Assembly (NCBI RefSeq): GCF_012641435.1
Contig: NZ_JABAIJ010000001.1
Span: 1,674,001-1,738,000, forward strand
Origin: Rhizobium sp. P38BS-XIX
GTDB taxonomy: Bacteria; Pseudomonadota; Alphaproteobacteria; Rhizobiales; Rhizobiaceae
Reading direction: 5' to 3'
DNA: 64,000 nt
Notes under the pieces: model-generated
Told to the model about the DNA's origin: nothing
Databases searched by the model: none
What the model saw: the letters and a program-made list of their open reading frames with translations, nothing else
Shown: piece by piece, positions 26,062 to 35,506 of the stretch
Position numbering within the stretch: the first letter of the stretch is position 1
How the letters are laid out: the number at the start of each line of letters is the position of its first letter
Translations under genes and position numbers: made by a program

Positions 26062-27564
26062 TCATCCCTGCCGTGTACTCAAGGTGCGCGATACGGCGTT
26101 CTTCCAGCCCTTCAGCTTCGCATTTCGAGTCTTGGCGTCCATATCGGGCTCAAAGCGCTTGTCGCGCGCCCAGGCCTTGGCGAAGCCGGCGCGGTCCGGC
26201 CAGACACCGGCGCGGCTGCCGGCGAGCCAGGCGGCCCCAAGCGCCGTCGTTTCGAGGATCGTCGGACGGTCGACCGGCGCATCCAGAAGATCAGCAAGCC
26301 GCTGCATCGTCCAGTCGGAAGCGACCATGCCGCCATCGACGCGCAGAACCGTATGCTGCTCGCCACCATTGCGCCAATCCTTGTGCATGGCATCGAGCAA
26401 ATCGCGAGACTGATAGCAGACGGCCTCCAGCGCTGCCCGCACGATTTCCTCCGGCCCGGTATTGCGCGTCAGTCCGAAGATCGCGCCGCGAGCATCCGGG
26501 TCCCAGTGAGGCGCACCAAGACCGGTGAAGGCCGGCACGAGATAGACCTCTTGCTGTGGATCGGCCTTCGCTGCCAGATCACCGGAATCGGAAGCACGTT
26601 TGATGGCCTTCAGCCCATCGCGCAGCCATTGCACGGCGGCTCCGGCGATGAAGATCGACCCTTCGAGCGCATAGGTCGTCTCGCCGTTCAGCCGATAGGC
26701 GATGGTGGTCAGCAGGCGGTTCTTCGAGCGCACCATGTCCGCGCCCGTATTCAGCAGCGCAAAGCAGCCGGTGCCATAGGTGGATTTCATCATGCCGCGC
26801 TCGAAGCAGGCTTGCCCGATCGTTGCCGCCTGCTGATCGCCGGCAACACCGAGGATCGGAATTTCGGCACCGAAGAGCGAGGGATCGGTCGTACCAAAAT
26901 CGGCGGCGCAATCCTTCACCTCAGGCAGCATTGCAGAGGGAACTCCCAAGATATCCAGCAGCTCGTCGTCCCACTCGTTGGCGCCGATATTATACATCAG
27001 CGTCCGCGATGCATTGGTGGCGTCGGTGACGAAACTCTTGCCAGCAGTCAGCCGCCAGATCAGGAACGTGTCGATGGTGCCGAAGCACAGCTTGCCCTTG
27101 GCAGCGCGAGCGCGGGCGCCCTTCACGTTGGACAGCAGCCAGGAAAGCTTCGTGCCGGAGAAATAGGGATCAAGCAGCAAACCGGTGCGACGGGTGAAGA
27201 GCTTTTCAAGGCCTTGGCGCTTGAGTTTCTCGCAATAGCTTGCCGTACGGCGATCCTGCCAGACAATGGCGTTGTGGATCGGCTTACCCGTCTCGCGATC
27301 CCACACGACGACGGTCTCGCGCTGGTTGGTGATGCCGAGCGCGGCAATATCCTTTGCGGTGACGCCGGCAGCTGCGATCGCCTTGCGGACAGTCGCAAGG
27401 ACGGACGACCAGATCTCCTCCGGATCGTGCTCGACCCAGCCGGACTTCGGGTAATGCTGGGTGAATTCCTTCTGCCCGACACCGGCAACCTTCATCTTGC
27501 CGTCGAAGACGATAGCCCGCGTCGACGTCGTTCCCTGATCGATCGCCAAGACATAGCCGCTCAT
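26062..27564 (-). CDS. glpK: glycerol kinase
   Basis: FGGY-family kinase of 500 aa that phosphorylates glycerol to glycerol 3-phosphate. The N-terminal phosphate loop [17 protein letters not shown], the [10 protein letters not shown] block, catalytic-domain [13 protein letters not shown] and the signature [19 protein letters not shown] are all present. ATG 27564 follows GGGAGGA. It is divergent from the 3-hydroxybutyrate dehydrogenase gene. Confidence 0.97.
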   Translation of the reverse strand: MSGYVLAIDQGTTSTRAIVFDGKMKVAGVGQKEFTQHYPKSGWVEHDPEEIWSSVLATVRKAIAAAGVTAKDIAALGITNQRETVVVWDRETGKPIHNAIVWQDRRTASYCEKLKRQGLEKLFTRRTGLLLDPYFSGTKLSWLLSNVKGARARAAKGKLCFGTIDTFLIWRLTAGKSFVTDATNASRTLMYNIGANEWDDELLDILGVPSAMLPEVKDCAADFGTTDPSLFGAEIPILGVAGDQQAATIGQACFERGMMKSTYGTGCFALLNTGADMVRSKNRLLTTIAYRLNGETTYALEGSIFIAGAAVQWLRDGLKAIKRASDSGDLAAKADPQQEVYLVPAFTGLGAPHWDPDARGAIFGLTRNTGPEEIVRAALEAVCYQSRDLLDAMHKDWRNGGEQHTVLRVDGGMVASDWTMQRLADLLDAPVDRPTILETTALGAAWLAGSRAGVWPDRAGFAKAWARDKRFEPDMDAKTRNAKLKGWKNAVSRTLSTRQG

Positions 27565-27634
27565 GCATTCCTCCCGCCTGTTGCATCCCGAAACAACAGA
27601 TACGCGAGCAAAACGAATGTGAAAAGAAAGCGAA

Positions 27635-27648
27635 ACGAAATTTTTCGT
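27635..27648. promoter_or_regulatory. inverted repeat ACGAAA-TT-TTTCGT, candidate GlpR/DeoR operator
   Basis: It lies 71 bases upstream of glpK, in a stretch with several more CGAAA/AACGAA words between 27609 and 27640. DeoR-type GlpR repressors bind TTTCG-rich repeats, so control of glpK is plausible; no regulator gene is nearby. Confidence 0.4.
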
Positions 27649-27798
27649 CGGATGATGCGCTTTTCACTTCAATGCATCGTAGTGAGCGGCGCCGCAAAAG
27701 AGACGTCAGGCCATGCGATTGCCTTATCTGCCTTTTTGGGACTAGGCTCAGCCCGTTTTGCATTGCAGCAGGAAGCTGCGCCGTCCAGGGAGAAGATC

Positions 27799-28575
27799 AT
27801 GGCTAGAACAGTTGTCGTCACCGGTTCCACGAGCGGTATCGGCCTCGCCATCGCGACCGCCTTTGCCGCCAAGGGGGATAACGTCGCCATCAACGGCTTC
27901 GGAAAGCCGGAAGAGATCGATGCGATCAAGACGAAGCTGGAAGCCTCCGGTGGTGGCAAGGTGATCTATCATCCGGCCGATATGACGAAGCCCGCCGAGA
28001 TCGCCGATCTGATCGCGACAGCCTACTCCACGTTTGGCAGCGTCGATGTCCTCGTCAACAATGCCGGCATTCAGCATGTCGAAAAGATCGAGGATTTCCC
28101 GATCGAGAAGTGGGATCAGATCATTGCGATCAATCTTTCCAGCTCCTTCCACACCATGCGCGCCGCCATTCCGCTGATGAAGGCAAAGAAATATGGGCGG
28201 ATCATCAACATCGCCTCGGCGCATGGCCTGGTGGCCTCGCCTTTCAAATCTGCCTATGTTGCTGCAAAACATGGTATACTCGGCCTCACAAAGACGGCAG
28301 CACTCGAGCTTGCCGAATTCGGCGTCACAGTGAACGCCATTTGCCCCGGCTACGTTCTGACACCGCTTGTCGAAAAGCAGATCCCGGATACGGCCAAGGC
28401 GCGAGGGATGACGGAGGAGCAGGTGAAAAACGAAGTCATCCTCAAGGCCCAGCCAACGCGTGAGTTCGTCAAAGCCGAAGAAATCGGTGCCCTGTCGCTC
28501 TACCTAGCAAGCGACGAGGCGCGGCAGGTGACCGGAACACACGTCTCGATTGACGGTGGCTGGACCGCGGCATAA
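27799..28575 (+). CDS. bdhA: D-3-hydroxybutyrate dehydrogenase
   Basis: 258-aa classical short-chain dehydrogenase oxidising 3-hydroxybutyrate to acetoacetate with NAD, part of polyhydroxybutyrate turnover. The cofactor motif TGSTSGIG is at residues 8-15 and NNAG at 87-90. The catalytic S140, Y153 and K157 are in place (IASAHG..SAYVAAKHG). The C-terminal half with QIPDTAKARGMTEEQV is typical of this enzyme. ATG 27799 follows GGGAGAAG. The open frame extends far upstream across glpK, but that part is an antisense artefact. Confidence 0.94.
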   Translation: MARTVVVTGSTSGIGLAIATAFAAKGDNVAINGFGKPEEIDAIKTKLEASGGGKVIYHPADMTKPAEIADLIATAYSTFGSVDVLVNNAGIQHVEKIEDFPIEKWDQIIAINLSSSFHTMRAAIPLMKAKKYGRIINIASAHGLVASPFKSAYVAAKHGILGLTKTAALELAEFGVTVNAICPGYVLTPLVEKQIPDTAKARGMTEEQVKNEVILKAQPTREFVKAEEIGALSLYLASDEARQVTGTHVSIDGGWTAA

Positions 28576-28588
28576 CCATAGACGGTTA

Positions 28589-28615
28589 GGACCGGATTCG
28601 TATTCGTATCGGTCC
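28589..28615. promoter_or_regulatory. inverted repeat upstream of xdhA
   Basis: GGACCG(G)AT and ATCGGTCC arms flank two copies of TATTCG/ATTCG-type sequence. There is no T-run, so this is more likely an operator or leader hairpin for xdhAB than a terminator for bdhA. It lies 28 bases before the xdhA start. Confidence 0.35.
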
Positions 28616-28642
28616 CGGCCAACAGACAAAAATGGGAACGAC

Positions 28643-30112
28643 ATGAGCGGCAGCATTCGCTTTATCCTCAACGGCGAGGATATCACCCTATCGAGCCTGC
28701 GCCCCACCAAGACGCTGCTCGACTTTCTGCGTCTGCGGCGACGCCTGACGGGAACGAAGGAAGGATGCGCGGAAGGCGACTGCGGTGCCTGCACGGTACT
28801 TGTAGGACGTCTCATCGATGGTGGGCTGCATTATGAGTCCGTCAACGCCTGCATCCGCTTCGTCGGCTCTCTGCATGCCACCCATGTCGTCACGGTCGAG
28901 CATCTCGCCGCCCAGAACGGCACGCTTCACCCGGTGCAGCAAGCCATGGTCGATTGCCATGGCTCGCAATGCGGCTTCTGTACCCCCGGCTTCGTCATGT
29001 CTCTCTATGGCCTCTGGCTGTCGACGGATAGGCCGAGCCGCGCGCAGATCGAAAAATCGCTCCAGGGCAATCTCTGTCGATGCACAGGCTATGAGCCGAT
29101 TATCAAGGCGGCTGAGCAGGTCAGCCAGAAGCGGCCGAGCGCGCTATTCGATCCCCTGGAAAAGACGAGAGCCGACATCATAGCCCGCCTCTGGGCGATG
29201 CAAGGCGGCGACACCATCGAAATCGTCGATGGCGAGGATCGTCTGATCGTCCCCGGTTCCGTTGCGGCCTTGGCAAAAGTACTTGCCGACGAGCCGAAGG
29301 CGACGGTCGTTGCCGGCTCGACGGATGTCGGCCTTTGGGTCACCAAGCAAATGCGCCGGCTCAACCCGGTGGTTTTCATCAATCACCTGAGCGATCTGCA
29401 GAAGATATCGGTCGAAGACGATGGGCTGAGCATCGGCGCCGGCGTCACCTATAGCCGCGCCTTTGCCGTTTTCGGCGAAAAGATCCCTGCCCTTGCCAAC
29501 CTCATCAACCGCATCGGCGGCGAGCAGGTGCGCAATATGGGCACCATCGGCGGCAATATCGCCAATGGCTCGCCGATCGGCGACACGCCGCCGCCATTGA
29601 TCGCACTTGGCGCCACCGTGAAACTCCGTTCGACGGCGGGAACGCGCAGCCTGCCGCTGGCAGATTTCTTCATCGAATACGGCAAGCAGGATCGTCGTCC
29701 CGGCGAATTCGTGGAAGGCCTTTTTGTGCCCTACCCGGCCGACGATGTGCATTTCGCCGTCTACAAGATTTCCAAGCGTCGCGATGAAGATATCTCGGCC
29801 GCCTGCGGCGCGTTTTATCTGTCACTGGATGACGCCGGTAACGTCGCCGATATCCGCATCGCTTTCGGCGGCATGGCCGGCACACCGAAGCGCGCCCGCT
29901 CCGTCGAGGCCGAGTTGATCGGCAAAGCCTGGACCGAAGCGACTGCAGTCGCCGCGCGCGATGCCTTCGACAGCGATTATACGCCGCTGTCCGACTGGCG
30001 CGCCTCAGCCGAATATCGTCAGCTGACGGCCAAGAATCTTCTGATCCGCTTCTATCTTGAGACGACTGGCGCGCCGCAGGAACTGAAGCGGTTCGCGATG
30101 GCGGAGGCCTGA
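28643..30112 (+). CDS. xdhA: xanthine dehydrogenase small subunit (Fe-S/FAD)
   Basis: 489-aa subunit that takes electrons from the molybdenum subunit and passes them through two [2Fe-2S] clusters and FAD to NAD. Cluster ligands are visible as C42, C47 and C50 in GCAEGDCGAC, and as CGFCTPG plus CRCTGYEPI. The FAD domain has VVAGSTDVGLWVTK and the RNMGTIGGNIANGSPIGDTPP block. ATG 28643 gives the usual N-terminus SGSIRFILNGE. It is followed 3 bases later by xdhB. It catalyses hypoxanthine to xanthine to urate together with XdhB. Confidence 0.95.
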   Translation: MSGSIRFILNGEDITLSSLRPTKTLLDFLRLRRRLTGTKEGCAEGDCGACTVLVGRLIDGGLHYESVNACIRFVGSLHATHVVTVEHLAAQNGTLHPVQQAMVDCHGSQCGFCTPGFVMSLYGLWLSTDRPSRAQIEKSLQGNLCRCTGYEPIIKAAEQVSQKRPSALFDPLEKTRADIIARLWAMQGGDTIEIVDGEDRLIVPGSVAALAKVLADEPKATVVAGSTDVGLWVTKQMRRLNPVVFINHLSDLQKISVEDDGLSIGAGVTYSRAFAVFGEKIPALANLINRIGGEQVRNMGTIGGNIANGSPIGDTPPPLIALGATVKLRSTAGTRSLPLADFFIEYGKQDRRPGEFVEGLFVPYPADDVHFAVYKISKRRDEDISAACGAFYLSLDDAGNVADIRIAFGGMAGTPKRARSVEAELIGKAWTEATAVAARDAFDSDYTPLSDWRASAEYRQLTAKNLLIRFYLETTGAPQELKRFAMAEA

Positions 30113-30115
30113 ACC

Positions 30116-32455
30116 ATGGATAAATCCGCTTTCGAAGAAACCAAGGTCGTCATCAACGGATCCATGCACGGCTCCCTGCGCCATGATTCCGCGCATAAGC
30201 ATGTGACCGGAACTGCCGATTATATCGACGATATTCCAGAACCCGCCGGATTGCTGCACGGCGCGCTTGGCCTGTCCGACCGCGCCCACGCCGAGATCGC
30301 CGGCGTCGACCTCTCAGCCGTTCGAGCCTATCCCGGCGTCGTCTGGGTCTTCACGGGCGCCGACGTTCCCGGTGTCAACGACACCAGCTCCAACGGCATG
30401 CATGACGAGCCGCTGCTTGCCGAAGCGAAGGTCGAGTTCCACGGCCAGCCGATCTTCGCCGTCATCGCCGAAACCCGGGATGCCGCCCGTCGCGCCGCCC
30501 GCCTTGCCAAGATCGATTATCGCGACCTCACGCATTGGAGCGATATCGACGGCGCACTCGCCAATGGCGCCCCGCTCGTCTACGAACCGATGACCTTGAA
30601 GCGCGGCGAGCCCGAGACCGAGATGGCAAACGCCAAGCATCGGATCAAGGCGCAGATGCGCATCGGCGGCCAGGAGCATTTCTATCTGGAAAGCCATATC
30701 GCTCTGGCGATTCCCGGCGAAGACGATGAAGTCGCCGTCTGGTCTTCGACGCAGCATCCGAGCGAAATCCAGCACATCGTCGGCCATGTCCTTGGCATTC
30801 CCTCCAATGCCGTGACCGTTAATGTTCGCCGCATGGGTGGCGGCTTCGGCGGCAAGGAAACGCAGGGCAACCAGTTTGCGGCGCTCGCTGCCGTCGCCGC
30901 CAAGAAGCTCGGCCGCGCCGTCAAATTCCGGCCCGACCGCGACGAGGACATGAGCGCTACCGGCAAGCGGCATGACTTCCTCGTGAACTACGAAGTCGGC
31001 TTCGACGACGAAGGCCGCATCCATGCCGTCGATGCCACCTATGCCGCTCGCTGCGGCTTCTCCTCCGATCTTTCCGGCCCGGTCACCGACCGTGCGCTCT
31101 TCCACGCGGATTCCAGCTATTTCTATCCGCATGTGCATCTGGTCTCGAAACCGTTGAAAACCCATACGGTCTCCAATACCGCCTTCCGCGGCTTCGGCGG
31201 CCCGCAGGGCATGGTCGGCGGCGAACGCATGATCGAGGAGATCGCCTATGCGCTCGGCAAAGACCCGCTGGAAGTCCGTCGCGCCAATTTCTACGGCCAA
31301 CCGGGCTCAGGCCGAACGCTGACCCCCTACCATCAGGAGGTCACCGACAACATCATCAACCGCGTCGTTGACGAGCTGGAAGCCTCATCCGAGTATCAGG
31401 CGCGCCGCAGCGCCATCATCGAATTCAACCACTCGAGCCGCTTCATCCGCAAAGGCATCGCGCTGACGCCGGTGAAGTTCGGCATTTCCTTCACCATGAC
31501 CGCCTTCAACCAGGCAGGCGCGCTGGTGCATATCTATCAGGACGGCTCCATTCACCTGAACCATGGCGGCACCGAAATGGGCCAGGGTCTCTATACGAAG
31601 GTGGCGCAGGTTCTGGCCGACAGCTTCCAGGTCGATATCGACCACGTCAGGATTACGGCGACGACGACAGGCAAGGTGCCGAATACATCCGCGACGGCAG
31701 CATCGTCCGGCTCCGATCTGAATGGCATGGCCGCCTATGATGCAGCCCGGCAGCTCAAGGAACGGCTGGTCGCCTTCGCGTCGGAGAAATGGGGCGCCGG
31801 CGCCGAGGAAGTACAGTTCCTTCCCAACCGCGTCCGCGTGGGCGAGGAGGAGATCCCCTTCCCCAATTTCATCAAGCAGGCCTATTTCGCCCGCGTCCAG
31901 CTTTCGGCAGCCGGCTTCTACAAGACACCGAAGATACACTGGGATCGCAAGGCCGGCCGCGGCACGCCATTCTATTACTTTTCCTATGGCGCCGCCTGCT
32001 CCGAGGTGTCGATCGACTTGCTGACGGGCGAGTATCTGATCGACAGAGCCGATATCCTCCACGACGTCGGCCGCTCGCTCAACCCGGCGATCGATATCGG
32101 CCAGGTTGAGGGCGCCTTCGTGCAGGGCATGGGTTGGCTGACAACCGAAGAACTCTGGTGGGATGCCAAGGGCCGGCTGCGCACGCATGCGCCCTCCACC
32201 TACAAGATCCCGCTTGCCTCCGACCGGCCGAAGATCTTCAACGTACGGCTGGCCGAATGGTCCGAAAATACCGAGGCCACCATTGGCCGCTCCAAAGCCG
32301 TCGGCGAGCCGCCGTTCATGCTTCCGATCTCTGTTCTGGAGGCACTATCGATGGCCGTTGCCAGCGTGGCGGATTATCGTGTCTGTCCGCGCCTCGACGC
32401 ACCGGCAACGCCGGAGCGCGTGCTGATGGCGGTTGAACGGCTCAAGGGGATGTAA
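30116..32455 (+). CDS. xdhB: xanthine dehydrogenase large subunit (molybdopterin)
   Basis: 779-aa molybdenum-cofactor subunit. Recognisable blocks are MGGGFGGKETQGNQFAALAA, the substrate-pocket Arg in NTAFRGFGGPQGM, GGTEMGQGLYTKVAQVLA and the active-site Glu in KAVGEPPFMLP near the C-terminus. The length fits XdhB. The gene follows xdhA by 3 bases. The usual third gene, xdhC (cofactor insertion), does not follow; a small DUF1127-like gene on the other strand comes next. Confidence 0.95.
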   Translation: MDKSAFEETKVVINGSMHGSLRHDSAHKHVTGTADYIDDIPEPAGLLHGALGLSDRAHAEIAGVDLSAVRAYPGVVWVFTGADVPGVNDTSSNGMHDEPLLAEAKVEFHGQPIFAVIAETRDAARRAARLAKIDYRDLTHWSDIDGALANGAPLVYEPMTLKRGEPETEMANAKHRIKAQMRIGGQEHFYLESHIALAIPGEDDEVAVWSSTQHPSEIQHIVGHVLGIPSNAVTVNVRRMGGGFGGKETQGNQFAALAAVAAKKLGRAVKFRPDRDEDMSATGKRHDFLVNYEVGFDDEGRIHAVDATYAARCGFSSDLSGPVTDRALFHADSSYFYPHVHLVSKPLKTHTVSNTAFRGFGGPQGMVGGERMIEEIAYALGKDPLEVRRANFYGQPGSGRTLTPYHQEVTDNIINRVVDELEASSEYQARRSAIIEFNHSSRFIRKGIALTPVKFGISFTMTAFNQAGALVHIYQDGSIHLNHGGTEMGQGLYTKVAQVLADSFQVDIDHVRITATTTGKVPNTSATAASSGSDLNGMAAYDAARQLKERLVAFASEKWGAGAEEVQFLPNRVRVGEEEIPFPNFIKQAYFARVQLSAAGFYKTPKIHWDRKAGRGTPFYYFSYGAACSEVSIDLLTGEYLIDRADILHDVGRSLNPAIDIGQVEGAFVQGMGWLTTEELWWDAKGRLRTHAPSTYKIPLASDRPKIFNVRLAEWSENTEATIGRSKAVGEPPFMLPISVLEALSMAVASVADYRVCPRLDAPATPERVLMAVERLKGM

Positions 32456-32468
32456 AGGCCGTCAGCCA

Positions 32469-32672
32469 TTACAGCGGCGCTCTTTCGTCGTAACGCGGCT
32501 CACGTCCGTCGAGAAAGCCGAGGTCGCGCTTGACCCTATCCGACATCTCGTCAAGGTCGAGATGCGCGGAGGGTTCTCCATGCATCGAGAAGACATGCGA
32601 CAGGGTTTCCCGCAGACGCTCCAGAACCGTAGGCCGGGCTGCTTCAGGCTGTTCCACAAGATAGCAATCCAT
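32469..32672 (-). CDS. small DUF1127-like protein
   Basis: 67-aa protein. The C-terminal DEMSDRVKRDLGFLDGREPR resembles the DUF1127 core (L-S-D-R-x-L-x-D-I/L-G-L). GAGGTG lies 6 bases before ATG 32672. It is divergent from a LysR gene 102 bases away, an arrangement that suggests control by that regulator. Small DUF1127 proteins in rhizobia affect RNA turnover, phosphate and carbon metabolism; which applies here is unknown. A competing 72-aa frame on the same strand looks random. Confidence 0.65.
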   Translation of the reverse strand: MDCYLVEQPEAARPTVLERLRETLSHVFSMHGEPSAHLDLDEMSDRVKRDLGFLDGREPRYDERAPL

Positions 32673-32774
32673 AACAACACCTCAGTTAAATCAGCGATAT
32701 GAATTGCAGTTTGGCGCTAAAAGTGCTGGAGTTCCAATCGAACAATCGTCTGCACTCATAAAGAGAACTTATCC

Positions 32775-33671
32775 ATGAAGCTGTCGAAACGCTTCCCGCT
32801 AAATGCCCTGCGTGTCTTCGAGGCGGCAGCGAGGCTCGGCAGCTTTACACGCGCCGGCGAAGAACTCGGCATGACGCAGACAGCAGTCAGCTATCAGATC
32901 AAACTGCTGGAGGAGACGGTTGGAGAGCCCCTGTTCCTGCGCCGTCCGCGCCAGATTTTGCTGACGGAGTCGGGGGAACAACTTGCCCCGAAGGTGGCGG
33001 AAGCCTTTGCGATGCTGCAGGAGGCTGTGACTTCTCTTAGCGGTGAAGCCGAGACGACGCTGCATATTCACTCGACACCGACTTTCGCCTCGCAATGGCT
33101 GGCTCGCCATATCGGCTCGTTTCAGCTCAAACACCCCAATATCGCGGTGCGATTGGATACTTCCGGTTCAATCATCGATTTTGCCCGCGAGCCGTCCGAC
33201 ATCGCCATCCGCGCCGGGCGTGGAAACTGGCCGGGATTGCGGGCGCATCTCCTGATGAAGATGCACTTCACGCCGATGCTCAGCCCGGCTCTCGCGGAAA
33301 CAATCGGTGGCGTACATGAACCGGCCGATCTCCTCAAACTGCGTATTGTCGACGCCGGCGACCCCTGGTGGATCCAATGGTTTCAGGATGCCGGCGTGCC
33401 CGATCCCGGCCTTCAGGGCAGACCGCGCAGCAGGCTGGGGGCGCAATCATTCGAGGCGAGCGCAGCAATCGCCGGCCAGGGAGTTGCGGTGCTGACACCG
33501 GAATTCTATGCGGAAGAGCTCGCATCCGGGCGCCTGATCCAACCTTTCGACATCCTCTCGACGGATGGCGCGGATTATTGGGTCGCCTATCCGGAAAACA
33601 GGCGCCATACGCCGCGCATCCGTTCCTTCAGGAACTGGATCCTTAGCGAGTTCGGCATGCCGCTCGACTAG
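32775..33671 (+). CDS. LysR-family transcriptional regulator, GcvA-like
   Basis: 298 aa. The N-terminal helix-turn-helix is in LNALRVFEAAARLGSFTRAGEELGMTQTAVSYQIKLLEE, split over residues 9-47; the opening LNALRVFEAAARLGS is of the GcvA subgroup. The effector domain follows with FASQWLARHIGSFQLKHPNI. It is divergent from the small DUF1127-like gene and lies between xdhB and puuD, so it could control either. The effector is unknown. Confidence 0.9.
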   Translation: MKLSKRFPLNALRVFEAAARLGSFTRAGEELGMTQTAVSYQIKLLEETVGEPLFLRRPRQILLTESGEQLAPKVAEAFAMLQEAVTSLSGEAETTLHIHSTPTFASQWLARHIGSFQLKHPNIAVRLDTSGSIIDFAREPSDIAIRAGRGNWPGLRAHLLMKMHFTPMLSPALAETIGGVHEPADLLKLRIVDAGDPWWIQWFQDAGVPDPGLQGRPRSRLGAQSFEASAAIAGQGVAVLTPEFYAEELASGRLIQPFDILSTDGADYWVAYPENRRHTPRIRSFRNWILSEFGMPLD

Positions 33672-33721
33672 ACCGATTTACAACACGCGACGCGACGCTC
33701 CTGCTGAAAACCATCCGATGC

Positions 33722-34054
33722 TCAATCGGACATGTCGGGCGCATAGAAGCAACGCGGCGTATTTTCGTCTGGAAACAGACAGAGATGATAGGCGCCGTCT
33801 GGCGAGTGCATCGCTTTCTGCTGCGGCAAGTTGAAGATATGCGCATGCGTTATGTCGCGGTGATCACCGGGATTGAGGGTCACTCGATATCCACCCGGCA
33901 CGATGGCAACAGTCCGCGAGGGGATCATCTGGCAATCCCCGGTCTCGCTGTCGCCGTTGCAACAGTAAGGATCGTATGACCAGCCAGAGGGCGCATCATG
34001 TGCGAGAGCAGAAGTCGCCAGGAGGAAAGGAACGAACGCCAGAACACCACGCAT
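33722..34054 (-). CDS. secreted hypothetical protein, Cys-rich
   Basis: 110-aa protein with a signal peptide (MRGVLAFVPFLLATSALAHDA, cleaved near residue 19). The mature part has Cys pairs in YDPYCCNGDSETGDCQM and two more in CLFPDENTPRC, suggesting a disulfide-bonded periplasmic domain. ATG 34054 follows GGAGAA; an upstream start would put the signal peptide inside the protein. I do not recognise a function. It converges with the LysR gene. Confidence 0.72.
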   Translation of the reverse strand: MRGVLAFVPFLLATSALAHDAPSGWSYDPYCCNGDSETGDCQMIPSRTVAIVPGGYRVTLNPGDHRDITHAHIFNLPQQKAMHSPDGAYHLCLFPDENTPRCFYAPDMSD

Positions 34055-34267
34055 GGGCAATTCTCCGTCGAAAAGGACGGCTGCCGCGGACACGGCCCGC
34101 TCCAAGCAGCCGAGGGCGTTTTAGTAAAAAAACACCATGATCTGATCTAATGCGCCTCTGTCGCCAGACAAGGTCGCGGCTTTTTGCCGACGCATCAAAC
34201 CTTCCTCTTCCATCCGCTCCCAACATTCTGCAAGGTATCGAGTCGGAAGAAGAAAAAGGGGAACCGA

Positions 34268-35506
34268 ATGTATGAATACGCCATCGCGTGGGAATGGCTG
34301 GCCTTTGCTGCCCGCTGGTTCCACGTCATAACCGCCATTGCGTGGATCGGTTCGTCCTTTTACTTCATCGCCCTCGATCTCGGGCTGGTGAAGCGCCCGC
34401 ATCTGCCGCCCGGCGCCTATGGCGAGGAGTGGCAGGTTCACGGCGGCGGCTTCTATCATATCCAGAAATATCTCGTGGCCCCCGCACAGATGCCGGAGCA
34501 CCTGACCTGGTTCAAATATGAGAGCTACTTCACCTGGCTTTCCGGCTTCCTGATGATGTGCATCGTCTATTACGGCGGCGCCAATCTCTTCCTCATCGAC
34601 AGGCATGTGCTCGATGTCAGCGTTCCCGTCGCGATCCTGATTTCTCTGGCTTCGCTCGCCGTCGGCTGGCTCATCTATGATCTCCTGTGCAAGTCGCCGC
34701 TCGGCAACAACACCTGGGGCCTCATGATCGTGCTGTATGCCGTGCTGGTCTTCATGGCCTGGGGCTATACGCACCTCTTCACGGGGCGCGCCGCATTTCT
34801 GCATCTCGGCGCCTTCACGGCGACGATCATGTCCGCCAACGTCTTCATGATCATCATTCCCAATCAGAAGATCGTCGTTGCCGACCTCATCGCCGGCCGC
34901 ACGCCGGATCCGAAATACGGTCGCATCGCCAAGCAGCGTTCGCTGCACAACAACTACCTGACACTGCCCGTCATCTTCTTCATGCTGTCGAACCATTACC
35001 CTCTGGCCTTCGGCACAGCCTACAACTGGGTGATCGCCGCATTGGTATTCCTGATGGGCGTTACCATTCGCCACTGGTTCAACACGACGCACGCGCGCAA
35101 GGGTCGCCCCACCTGGACATGGATCGTCACGGTGGTCATCTTCATCGTCATCATGTGGCTTTCGACCGTTCCGAAGGTGCTAACCGGCGAAAAGGATGCA
35201 AATGTCGTTGCCCCCGCCTTCCAGCAGTTCGCCTCCGATGCCCATTTTCCGGCCGTCAAGCAAATGATCTCCACACGCTGTTCCATGTGCCATGCGGCCG
35301 AACCAGTCTATGAGGGGATCGTCCGTCCGCCGAAGGGCGTAACGCTGGAAAATGACGCAGAAATCGCTATGCATGCCCGCGAGATCTATATCCAGGCCGG
35401 CCGCAGCCATGCCATGCCGCCCGGCAACGTCACCGACGTCTCGCCGGAGGAGCGCAAGCTGCTGGTCGCCTGGTTCGAAAGCTCCATCGGAGAAAAGAGC
35501 CAATGA
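34268..35506 (+). CDS. puuD: membrane cytochrome-c urate oxidase
   Basis: 412-aa integral membrane protein with about eight spans. The N-terminal His-rich membrane domain begins WLAFAARWFHVITAIAWIGSSFYF. A C-terminal cytochrome c domain has the heme motif CSMCH at C338-C341-H342 and a possible distal Met in SHAMPPGN. This is PuuD, which oxidises urate to 5-hydroxyisourate and passes electrons to the respiratory chain rather than to O2. ATG 34268 is preceded by AAAGGGGA. The stop overlaps the guaD start (ATGA). UraH and UraD nearby handle its unstable product. Confidence 0.94.
   Translation: MYEYAIAWEWLAFAARWFHVITAIAWIGSSFYFIALDLGLVKRPHLPPGAYGEEWQVHGGGFYHIQKYLVAPAQMPEHLTWFKYESYFTWLSGFLMMCIVYYGGANLFLIDRHVLDVSVPVAILISLASLAVGWLIYDLLCKSPLGNNTWGLMIVLYAVLVFMAWGYTHLFTGRAAFLHLGAFTATIMSANVFMIIIPNQKIVVADLIAGRTPDPKYGRIAKQRSLHNNYLTLPVIFFMLSNHYPLAFGTAYNWVIAALVFLMGVTIRHWFNTTHARKGRPTWTWIVTVVIFIVIMWLSTVPKVLTGEKDANVVAPAFQQFASDAHFPAVKQMISTRCSMCHAAEPVYEGIVRPPKGVTLENDAEIAMHAREIYIQAGRSHAMPPGNVTDVSPEERKLLVAWFESSIGEKSQ

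Noticed and set aside
26353..27798. Long plus-strand open frame leading into bdhA
   Set aside because: It runs antisense through glpK; BdhA homology begins at ATG 27799 behind a clear ribosome-binding site, and the upstream part looks like a high-GC shadow.
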